NCBI GenBank assembly: GCA_015711875.1
Contig: JACVJG010000232.1
Coordinates: 1-5,522 of the forward strand
Length of the DNA: 5,522 nucleotides
Source of the DNA: Candidatus Solincola jinzensis
GTDB taxonomy: Bacteria > Actinomycetota > Geothermincolia > Geothermincolales > RBG-13-55-18
Direction: 5' to 3'
Positions within the stretch are counted from its first letter, which is position 1, and every line of letters begins with the position of its first letter. Positions 1 to 5,522 of the stretch are shown here, piece by piece. Made by a program: the position numbers and the translations under genes. The notes beneath the pieces were generated by a model. It did no database searches, had not been told where the DNA came from, and worked only from the letters and a program-made list of their open reading frames with translations.

Positions 1-2472
1 AACGCCCCCGTAATCCAGGATGGCGTCGGCGTAGTGGGTGATGCTGAAATAGCGCAGCTCACCATCCTCCATGATCTTCTCCCCGTTGTAGGTGCGTGGA
101 GTCCGGGGAAGTTTGCCCGTGAGGACCAGCACCTTACCCTCTTCAATGGTCATATACCTGGAGAGGAAGTTGTTGTAGTTGCAGCAGGTGGAGGAGGACT
201 CAAGGCTCCCCGGTTTCGGCTGATCGGCCCCCCGGCCGGCGATAATTTTGTCCAGGGCACGGATCAAGGGTTTCACAATATTTGAGACGTCGATCCCGAG
301 CAACTTGCAATCCACCCCCAGCGCCGTGACCGCATTCATCTCCATGGCGCCCCGAAGCACGCCGAAGGGTTTGCCCCAACCGACTTGGGAATTGAAATTC
401 CCCCAGCTCGGGCTCAGGCCGATGCCGGTAATGGCACGGTAGATACCGTAAAGCAGATCGAAGAACCCCGCCTGGCTCCTGGGGTGCATCTTGCGGGGAA
501 GCAGGGAGGTGCCCGGGAAAGGCAGGTTGGCCCGGCGGATGTAGCGCTTCATGTTCGCGGGCTTGGGCCTTATCCAGAACTTCTCGCCCGAGGGCAGCTC
601 GAGATGGGCTTTAGGCAGCGCGACTCCGCCCAACGGGCCGGCGTCCTTGTCCGGAAGGTAGATCCTCATCCACAGAAGTCCGGGGATGATCTGCTCGCCC
701 CCGGCGTAACCCCAGTAATTCATCGGTCCCGCGATGCGGGTATTGTTGGTTTCTTCAGGGGTACGGTACGCGTAAGGCGTTTCCGTCATGGAGCCTGGAT
801 TGAGGGCCTCGTTCAGTTGGTAGGAATTCCCCTCCTCGAGTTGGAAATAGACATGGTAGTGGCGATTGGCTGCCGTGCGGTCGGCGCCCACATGGAAGGG
901 GTTGGTGTTGCCAGGATCCGGCGATATGTCCACATCCACTATGGGTACTTCCGCATTCCCGATGCCCGTGGGGCTGTAAGGGAACCGGGGGTCGAACGGG
1001 GGGCTGGCTTCGAAATCCAGGAAGCGAGCATGGGGAAAATCGCCCTCGAGCACCAGCCGAGAACCGAAGGGGGCAACGTACCATAATTGTCCGTAAGTGC
1101 AGGCCTTATCGGGTATCCAGGACTTTAACCTGTTGAAGTCTACCTGCTCGGAGGCCGGGCGTATCCCCCACTGCTGCTCGCTCTCGACTTCGTCCGGGTT
1201 TACCAGCTCCCATTGCGTGCGGTCAGTATTAAGGCTGTAAGGCAAGAGATCTCTCGGCAGTTCGGAAGGGACCTCGCCTTTCAGCCATTTCCTGATGTAG
1301 TCCTCCAGCCGGCTCGAGACCTGTCGGGCTTGGCTCACCCTTTGTTGATAATATTCCTCCGGATGCAAGGTATGATTGGCGGCGTTCAACAGGAACTCGT
1401 AGAAGGACGCGTCAAACGGATTGAACTTCTGTTCCAACATGTAGAAGAGATAATCGAAGGGTATCCCGGCGACGGGATTTTTCGCATGAACCTGAATCCG
1501 GGCGGAAAGACCGCCGTATGTCACTTCCACTTTCCCCCAGGCGTCGTTACCTATATCGGTGCTCCACATGACCTCCTTCCCCGTGGTTTCACTCATGCGT
1601 TCTTCGGGATAGGCCACGTCCATGGCGAGGTTTCTTAACGCTCCCTTGTCTCCCTCAAACCATCCGTAATCGCATGACCACCGGGGAGACCCTGCCCGAG
1701 CGCAATCCGGGTCTGCCGCATAGTCGCTCCAGGTCGGCACGGCTTTGAAGTAAACGATGTCATAGGTGGCCCAGCCTTCCCAGATCCCGTCTTTGAAAGT
1801 GGTGCCCCAGCCTTTCTGCGCGTCGGTTTCCACCAGATCGGGCTCGACGGTGAGGTTGACCAGCCTTAACCTGTATACCTTGAATTCGTACAGCGCATAG
1901 GATAAGCAAGTTCCGCGCTCGCTGCCGTAAACGCGCACGTACCTCCCCGAGCCCTTGAGCCCGTTTATCTCGTCCAGGCCGCCGTCGCCCGAGGAGGTGC
2001 TGTAAAGGGTGGTCCAGTTGCAGGCGTCATCGGATACCTGTATCTCGTAGCTCTTTGCGTAACCCCACTCGTGCCAGCGCAGGATCACGCTGGAGATGTC
2101 CTTTCCTTTGCCCAGGTCCACGTAGATCCACTGCGGATCCGACCACTTGCTCGCCCAGTAGGAATTGGGATTCCCGTCCACCGCGTGTTCCGGGGCATGA
2201 TCCCACCACGATTCTCGGGAGGAAGTCTTGACCGGTCTTTCGAAGGCCAGGTCGATGCCTATGTCCGAGCCAGTGACCTGCAAGGCCGGACCGGATTTGC
2301 ACCCCATATCCGCAACGGCCTTTTTAGCGGAGACGGGGAAGCCGCCTAGCAGCCCCGTAGGCAATAAGAGAAGCAGGATGGACAAGGCGGCCGCCGCCGC
2401 CGTTTTGCGCCCAGCACCTTTTCCCGCCCATCGCAGAAAGACCCGCTGCTCTTCGGTTTCATGCCCTGACAT
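1..2472 (-). CDS. Secreted multidomain protein with F5/8 type C (discoidin) domain; C-terminus beyond window
   Basis: The frame stays open for 824 codons from an ATG at 2472 to base 1 with no stop, so the gene continues past the left edge. An in-frame TGA lies just upstream of the start. An ATG at 2481 is also in frame, but it sits one base from the AAGGAGG, whereas 2472 has about ten bases of spacing, so I chose 2472. Residues 1-24 are charged; 25-44 are hydrophobic (five Ala, then SILLLLL), followed by a likely signal-peptidase site after VSA (residue 49). Residues about 65-201 match an F5/8 type C jelly-roll domain: AVDGNPNSYWAS, QWIYVDLGKGKDISSVILRW, YEIQVSDD, WTTLYSTSSGDGG, GRYVRVYG, then a closing YALYEFKVY. 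Residues about 202-333 look like an Ig-like segment ending GKVEVTYGGLSARIQVHA; Cys257 and Cys267 could pair. Residues about 450-824 are rich in Trp, Tyr and Pro (PFDP, PYSPTGIG, GLLWMRIYLPDKDAGPLGG, RYFSITHY) and belong to no family I can name. Discoidin domains usually bind glycans; the overall function is unknown. Confidence 0.88.
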   Translation of the reverse strand, partial: MSGHETEEQRVFLRWAGKGAGRKTAAAAALSILLLLLPTGLLGGFPVSAKKAVADMGCKSGPALQVTGSDIGIDLAFERPVKTSSRESWWDHAPEHAVDGNPNSYWASKWSDPQWIYVDLGKGKDISSVILRWHEWGYAKSYEIQVSDDACNWTTLYSTSSGDGGLDEINGLKGSGRYVRVYGSERGTCLSYALYEFKVYRLRLVNLTVEPDLVETDAQKGWGTTFKDGIWEGWATYDIVYFKAVPTWSDYAADPDCARAGSPRWSCDYGWFEGDKGALRNLAMDVAYPEERMSETTGKEVMWSTDIGNDAWGKVEVTYGGLSARIQVHAKNPVAGIPFDYLFYMLEQKFNPFDASFYEFLLNAANHTLHPEEYYQQRVSQARQVSSRLEDYIRKWLKGEVPSELPRDLLPYSLNTDRTQWELVNPDEVESEQQWGIRPASEQVDFNRLKSWIPDKACTYGQLWYVAPFGSRLVLEGDFPHARFLDFEASPPFDPRFPYSPTGIGNAEVPIVDVDISPDPGNTNPFHVGADRTAANRHYHVYFQLEEGNSYQLNEALNPGSMTETPYAYRTPEETNNTRIAGPMNYWGYAGGEQIIPGLLWMRIYLPDKDAGPLGGVALPKAHLELPSGEKFWIRPKPANMKRYIRRANLPFPGTSLLPRKMHPRSQAGFFDLLYGIYRAITGIGLSPSWGNFNSQVGWGKPFGVLRGAMEMNAVTALGVDCKLLGIDVSNIVKPLIRALDKIIAGRGADQPKPGSLESSSTCCNYNNFLSRYMTIEEGKVLVLTGKLPRTPRTYNGEKIMEDGELRYFSITHYADAILDYGGV

Positions 2473-2482
2473 GTCGTACATC

Positions 2483-2489
2483 CCTCCTT
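2483..2489 (-). promoter_or_regulatory. Ribosome binding site of the discoidin-domain protein
   Basis: The minus strand reads AAGGAGG here, a near-perfect anti-Shine-Dalgarno match. It is one base before the ATG at 2481 but about ten bases before the in-frame ATG at 2472. The normal spacing range therefore favours 2472 as the true start. Confidence 0.7.
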
Positions 2490-2598
2490 CTCATTCCGCT
2501 TCTTCACGTTGTCCCCATCTAACCCCATGACTTGCGCTTCCTGCTGCTAGGCTGTCGCCGCCCCATACTACCCCTTTCTTTGCTTGTTTTGCTATTTT

Positions 2599-2619
2599 CC
2601 ATATGTTTTCCGTATGTGG
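2599..2619. repeat. Imperfect palindrome upstream of the discoidin-domain gene
   Basis: The plus strand reads CCATATG, TTTTC, then CGTATGTGG. The outer bases CCA-AT and AT-TGG are symmetric, and two internal pairs would be G-U wobbles in plus-strand RNA. It lies about 130 bases before the start codon and could be a regulator site or chance. The symmetry is partial, so this is weak. Confidence 0.2.
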
Positions 2620-2665
2620 ACATCTACAGAGGATTTCCCTTCGCATCAGGCAGCAAGTGCGGCGC

Positions 2666-4024
2666 TCACCAGCTCGAGGTAAGGGCGTTCAACATCTCTT
2701 CGTGCAGGGTGCAGTTCTCGTATAGCGCGGATACCAAGAATTCCTTCATGCCCTGGATGGTTTCCTCATAAGAAGGTTTGGGGGCGAGCCACTCGTCAGC
2801 CAACCAGTTGATGACCTTGTCCCATGTGGGGGTGTGGTGTATCTCGCAAATGCTCCACTCCGGGGTCTCGGTGGTCGTCTTCCAGGTCCAAAAGGTCCAG
2901 CTAGTTCCCGTCTCCTCGAACAGCGCCACCTGCTCTTTCACTGTTTTATAATCTGTGCCGCCGAATTCGGTGCACACCACCGGCGCATTCAGCGCCTGCA
3001 ACTCTTTGATCATTTTTCGCTGATCATCGATAGACATGACGTAAAGGTGAGGCGCCCAAGCCTGATTGTCATCGAGAATACTATTGAACATCGAGAAATC
3101 CCGGCTAAGAAAATCCCCTTCCAGAAGTATCAGGTGATAGGGGTCTACCTCGCGTATGATAGCGATTGTCTTGTGGTAAAATTCCAACAGTAGATCATGC
3201 TTCCAGTAGGTCGTCAATTCGTTCAGCAGCTCGTAGCCCGCCACTATCTCCCGGTCCTTGTACCGTGTGGCGATGGACCTCCACAGCTCATACGTCTTTT
3301 CCCGCCCGGACGGGGAGTCCCAGAGCATGGGCTCGAACCACTGCCAATCCGAAAACCATAACTGCGTTTGCGGGGCGGGTGCGGAATGCAGATCGAGAAT
3401 GACATACACCCCGTATTTCTCACACCATTCCATTAAGGCATCGAGCAATGCCCACCCCTCGTCCGTATACATGGAGCTGTCCCAGCACCATCCGGATATG
3501 GCATTAAGGGCTAGGTGGTTTATGGGTACACGCACCACATTAAAGCCACAATCGCTGATAGCCTTAATATCTTCCTCGCGGATAAAACTGTTATAGATAT
3601 CCGTTCTGAAACGAAGAGCTTTTTCTTGGCCTACGAGCTCCATTAGGCGGGACATGTATTTCGTTTCTCCGGTCATGGTAAAGAAACCCGTGCCATACTC
3701 AAAAGACTCCCAGAGCAACCAACCTCCCAGGTTGACCCCTCTGAGCTGAATTGGGTTTCCATCTCCATCGACGATATGGGTCCCTTCCCGGTGTAGCATC
3801 GAGTTATGCGTCTTCCCGGAATTGCTATATGGCGTAGCTTTTTCTACCCACCCCAAGGATTGCGATGTGGCTGTGGCATCCATGACCGGCAAGTCTAAAA
3901 ATAAAAGCGATAAAACAATAGCTAAGGCGATGATCGACGCCAGTTTGTCCTTTCTCCAGTGTTTCCCACGCATGCCCCTAGCTTTCCTGATCTCACGGCC
4001 TCGTCCTCTTCCAGCCCTGATCAT
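2666..4024 (-). CDS. Secreted glycoside hydrolase family 5 enzyme (beta-glucanase/cellulase-like)
   Basis: This complete 452-residue retaining glycosidase is predicted to cleave a beta-linked glucan or related polysaccharide outside the cell; the exact substrate cannot be read from sequence. The N-terminus has a long basic region (Arg/Lys, residues 3-27), a hydrophobic core (about 28-45) and a likely cleavage site after ATA (residue 52). The (beta/alpha)8 domain spans about residues 80-415. Visible GH5 landmarks are RGVNLGGWLLWE (95-106), VVRVP with Arg165, LDLHSAP with His213, the acid/base Glu269 in ELLNEL, PHLY with His326 and Tyr328, the nucleophile Glu353 in CTEFGG, and FWTWK (378-382). 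The canonical NEP is NEL here. RGVNLGGW and the WTWK...PEW segment resemble exo-beta-1,3-glucanases, so a beta-1,3-glucanase is a reasonable alternative to a cellulase. The start is supported by AGGAGG five bases upstream. The discoidin-domain gene follows on the same strand after 193 bases. By eye the gene is less GC-rich than its neighbours. Confidence 0.93.
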   Translation of the reverse strand: MIRAGRGRGREIRKARGMRGKHWRKDKLASIIALAIVLSLLFLDLPVMDATATSQSLGWVEKATPYSNSGKTHNSMLHREGTHIVDGDGNPIQLRGVNLGGWLLWESFEYGTGFFTMTGETKYMSRLMELVGQEKALRFRTDIYNSFIREEDIKAISDCGFNVVRVPINHLALNAISGWCWDSSMYTDEGWALLDALMEWCEKYGVYVILDLHSAPAPQTQLWFSDWQWFEPMLWDSPSGREKTYELWRSIATRYKDREIVAGYELLNELTTYWKHDLLLEFYHKTIAIIREVDPYHLILLEGDFLSRDFSMFNSILDDNQAWAPHLYVMSIDDQRKMIKELQALNAPVVCTEFGGTDYKTVKEQVALFEETGTSWTFWTWKTTTETPEWSICEIHHTPTWDKVINWLADEWLAPKPSYEETIQGMKEFLVSALYENCTLHEEMLNALTSSW

Positions 4025-4029
4025 AACAG

Positions 4030-4035
4030 CCTCCT
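4030..4035 (-). promoter_or_regulatory. Ribosome binding site of the GH5 gene
   Basis: The minus strand reads AGGAGG, five bases before the ATG at 4024. This fixes the start at the long, basic N-terminus rather than at Met18, the next in-frame ATG. Confidence 0.8.
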
Positions 4036-4061
4036 ATCCTTCGCCAAACGGTCATCGAAAA

Positions 4062-4069
4062 AACCGGTT
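4062..4069. repeat. AACCGGTT palindrome upstream of the GH5 gene
   Basis: This is a perfect eight-base palindrome with a central CG, 38 bases before the GH5 start codon. LacI-family sugar regulators commonly bind A/T-flanked palindromes with a central CG, so this may be an operator. Eight bases can also occur by chance, and no regulator gene is present in the window. Confidence 0.25.
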
Positions 4070-4119
4070 CCTTGAAAAAACATATTATTAAACAAGGTGA
4101 TTTAGAATCGCCATGCTTT

Positions 4120-4165
4120 CTCACGGTCTTTTTACTTACTCCTTCTGCTTACGCCCGTGAGTAAG
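4120..4165. repeat. Two overlapping, mutually exclusive inverted repeats
   Basis: CTCACGG (4120-4126) is complementary to CCGTGAG (4155-4161). CTTACTC (4135-4141) is complementary to GAGTAAG (4159-4165). The right arms share 4159-4161, so only one seven-base stem can form fully at a time. An additional GGTCT (4125-4129)/AGACC (4173-4177) pairing flanks them. Read leftward, this lies about 95-140 bases before the GH5 start, where a leader transcript could run. The short stems and long loops make this a weak structural call. Confidence 0.35.
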
Positions 4166-4359
4166 GGATGCCAGACCTTTTTGCCTCCAAAAGCCTAGAA
4201 TCTTTATAGACTCTTTAAGTCAACCGAAAACCAACCAAAAGAAAAAATAAAAACAACCGTCGCTGCCATACCCCTCATCCGATAACCGACAATCCGAAAG
4301 CATGTAGATAACGTACCTTTAAGTGATGTCATGAAAAGGTTTCCTCCCGTGCTACGTTC

Positions 4360-4375
4360 TTCCTGTCGCCAGGAG
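4360..4375. repeat. Small hairpin near the probable insertion-sequence left end
   Basis: TTCCTG and CAGGAG flank a TCGC loop, giving five Watson-Crick pairs plus one T-G wobble. No T run follows, so it is not an intrinsic terminator. It may be incidental or mark the edge of the mobile element. Confidence 0.25.
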
Positions 4376-4473
4376 AGTTAGAGCCCCCCGTAGTGGTATA
4401 TAAACCGAAAAACCCTCTAGCAAAGCAAGGGCCACCGTGCCATCCTTTACTCAAGCGTATAAGCGTAGAGACA

Positions 4474-4479
4474 AAGGAG
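4474..4479 (+). promoter_or_regulatory. Ribosome binding site of the transposase
   Basis: AAGGAG lies seven bases before the ATG at 4487. It supports that codon as the original start even though the frame is interrupted 39 codons later. Confidence 0.7.
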
Positions 4480-4486
4480 AGGCACG

Positions 4487-5522
4487 ATGGTCGACAAGGA
4501 CACTATGAACCTTCTGGAATGGCTGCGCAAGAGGCTGGAGGAGGCGGATGCCGATCTGCTCAAGGAGATGGTTAGGCTGATGGCGGAGATGCTCATGGAT
4601 GCCTAGGTGACCTCCATCTGCGGGGCGGATTATCGGGAGAGATCGGAGGAGCGTAAAAACTCGAGGAATGGCCACCGCCCGAGGCCCTGGGATACCCGAG
4701 TGGGGACCATCGACCTCGAGATCCCCAAGCTCAGGCGAGGCTCATACTTCCCTGCCTGGCTCCTTGAGCACCGCCTCCGGGCGGAGAAGGCCCTCCTCTG
4801 CGTCATCGCCGACGCCTGGCTTGCCGGGATCTCCACGAGAAGGGTGGACAAGCTGGTGAAGAACCTGGGAATGGAGGGTATCTCCCGCTCCCAGGTCTCC
4901 CGCATGGCCCAGGCCACGCGCGAGATGGTGGCCTCCTTCAGGAACAGGCCTCTGGATTCCGGCCCCTATACCTACCTGTGGCTGGACGCCCTCACCCAAA
5001 GGGTCAGGGAGGGCGGCAGGGTGGTGAACGTGTCCTGCGTCATAGCCATCGCCGTGAACACAGAAGGTCACCGGGAAGTCCTGGGGGTAGACCTCATAAC
5101 CACAGAGGACGGGGCGGGATGGACGGCCTTCCTCAGGGGACTGGTGGCCCGGGGGCTCTCCGGGGTATCTCTGGTCATCTCCGACGCCCACCCAGGCCTC
5201 AAGGAGGCCATAGCCGCTTGCCTGCCGGGTGCGACCTTCAAGAGGTGCCGCACCCACTTCGCTCGCAACCTGCTCTGCAAGGTCCCCAAGGCCTCCCAGG
5301 ACCTCGTGGCCACCTGCGTGCGCTCCATCTTCGCCCAGCCCGACGAAAGGAGCGTATATGCTCAGCATTCCGCGGTGGTCGAGCAGCTCTCCTCCCGCTT
5401 CCCGGAGGCGGCGGAGATGCTCGCGGAAGCGAGAGAGGACACCCTTTCCTTCGCCTCCTTCCCCAAGGCGCACTGGCACAAGATCTGGTCCAACAACCCG
5501 CTGGGGAGGCTCAACCGCGAGG
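4487..5522 (+). pseudogene. IS256/Mutator-family transposase, interrupted by an amber stop and truncated by the window edge
   Basis: Two same-frame segments, 4487-4603 and 4607-5522, join into one IS256-type transposase across a TAG at 4604-4606 (codon 40). There is no net frameshift over 345 codons. Family landmarks counted from 4487 include SRNGHRPR (59-66), DTRVGTIDLEIPKLR (69-83), ISTRRVDKLV (115-124), a first catalytic Asp in YLWLDAL (Asp167), a second in VISDAHPGLK (Asp233), the C-x2-H of FKRCRTHF (Cys254, His257), and IWSNNPLGRLNRE at the right edge. Relatives read Glu at codon 40 (one-base GAG to TAG) and ERLN where this copy has GRLN (Gly340, GGG for GAG), which is probably the third catalytic acid. 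The C-terminal 50 or so residues lie outside the window. The product would normally cut and paste its own element via terminal inverted repeats. As it stands it encodes a 39-residue peptide unless the stop is suppressed or translation restarts downstream. By eye it is the most GC-rich part of the window. Confidence 0.9.

Larger units (their letters stand above)
2473..2665. other. Intergenic gap between the two secreted-protein genes
   Basis: This gap lies between the stop of the GH5 gene and the start of the discoidin-domain gene. It carries the latter's ribosome binding site. I see no GC-rich hairpin followed by a T run in the leftward direction, so readthrough from the GH5 gene is plausible. 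I also see no clear -35/-10 pair on the minus strand. The part from about 2575 to 2620 is pyrimidine- and AT-rich and contains an imperfect palindrome (2599-2619). Confidence 0.6.
4025..4486. other. Divergent intergenic region between GH5 gene and transposase
   Basis: No gene is supported in this 462-base stretch. It is clearly AT-richer than the flanking genes, with an A-rich tract at about 4227-4256. It holds the GH5 ribosome binding site, an AACCGGTT palindrome (4062-4069), overlapping inverted repeats (4120-4165), a small hairpin (4360-4375) and the transposase ribosome binding site. The left part should carry the GH5 promoter. One minus-strand candidate has TTGACT at 4223-4218 as the -35, but the hexamer 17 bases on (TTCTAG) is a poor -10. 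The right part, perhaps from about 4370, probably belongs to the insertion sequence. Confidence 0.55.
4370..5522 (+). mobile_element. IS256-family insertion sequence, left part (right end outside window)
   Basis: The element is identified by its transposase. The left boundary is a guess. IS256-family elements normally have only a short non-coding leader before the transposase, and base composition changes between about 4370 and 4470. The terminal inverted repeat cannot be defined because its partner lies beyond the right edge; no target duplication can be checked. The element points away from the GH5 gene, and its insertion may have displaced that gene's upstream region. Confidence 0.6.

Noticed and set aside
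385..1086. 233-codon plus-strand open frame
   Set aside because: It lies antisense to the continuous minus-strand discoidin-protein frame, has no recognisable domain, and its codon pattern is a shadow of the opposite strand.
2346..2528. 60-codon minus-strand cysteine-rich frame overlapping the start of the discoidin-domain gene
   Set aside because: It is in a different frame from the gene with the strong ribosome binding site and signal peptide. Its Cys and Arg runs come from reading the Ala-rich signal-peptide codons out of frame.
2532..2771. 79-codon plus-strand frame with a hydrophobic, signal-peptide-like start
   Set aside because: It has no convincing ribosome binding site and runs antisense into the 3' end of the GH5 gene. 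The hydrophobicity comes from the pyrimidine-rich intergenic DNA.
4195..4223. Leftward promoter with TTGACT as -35
   Set aside because: The -35 is good, but the hexamer at 17-base spacing (TTCTAG) is a poor -10 and no other spacing improves it.
4240..4275. Possible leftward intrinsic terminator: CAGC-GACG-GTTG followed by a T-rich run on the minus strand
   Set aside because: The stem has only four pairs, one of them a wobble, so it is too weak to call despite the T run.
4393..4575. 60-codon plus-strand frame overlapping the transposase start
   Set aside because: It is in another frame from the well-supported transposase start and has no ribosome binding site or similarity of its own.
4742..5479. 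245-codon minus-strand open frame
   Set aside because: The plus-strand frame here is an unmistakable IS256-family transposase. The Gly/Pro/Arg-rich antisense product is a shadow typical of GC-rich DNA.

Overview
The window holds two leftward (minus-strand) genes for secreted proteins and, to their right, the start of a damaged insertion sequence reading rightward. The organism is most likely a bacterium with moderately high GC. All three genes have strong AGGAGG-type ribosome binding sites. The coding regions mix CTG/GAG/GCC with frequent AGG (Arg) and ATA (Ile). I lean to a Gram-positive lineage such as an Actinomycetota relative, but nothing here (no rRNA, no core gene) fixes the taxon.

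Positions 1-2472, minus strand: one uninterrupted reading frame that runs off the left edge, with 824 codons visible and no stop. It has a signal peptide, an F5/8 type C (discoidin) carbohydrate-binding-type domain, a probable Ig-like segment, and a long motif-rich C-terminal region that I cannot assign. It is easily missed because neither its stop nor its C-terminus is in the window.

Positions 2473-2665: a 193-base gap with no gene and no convincing terminator. Positions 2666-4024, minus strand: a complete 452-residue secreted glycoside hydrolase family 5 enzyme with both catalytic glutamates. Some of its motifs recall fungal exo-beta-1,3-glucanases. Transcription runs from this gene toward the discoidin protein, so the two could form a small exported glycan-binding and glycan-cleaving unit.

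Positions 4025-4486: an AT-richer divergent intergenic stretch with several small inverted repeats. It probably contains the left end of the insertion sequence. Positions 4487-5522, plus strand: an IS256/Mutator-family transposase, cut by the right edge. Codon 40 is an amber stop where relatives have Glu, and the third acidic catalytic position appears to be Gly (codon 340). It is therefore a decayed copy, at least for self-mobilisation.

The most noteworthy items are the unassigned C-terminal domain of the 1-2472 protein, its pairing with the GH5 enzyme, and the doubly damaged transposase.
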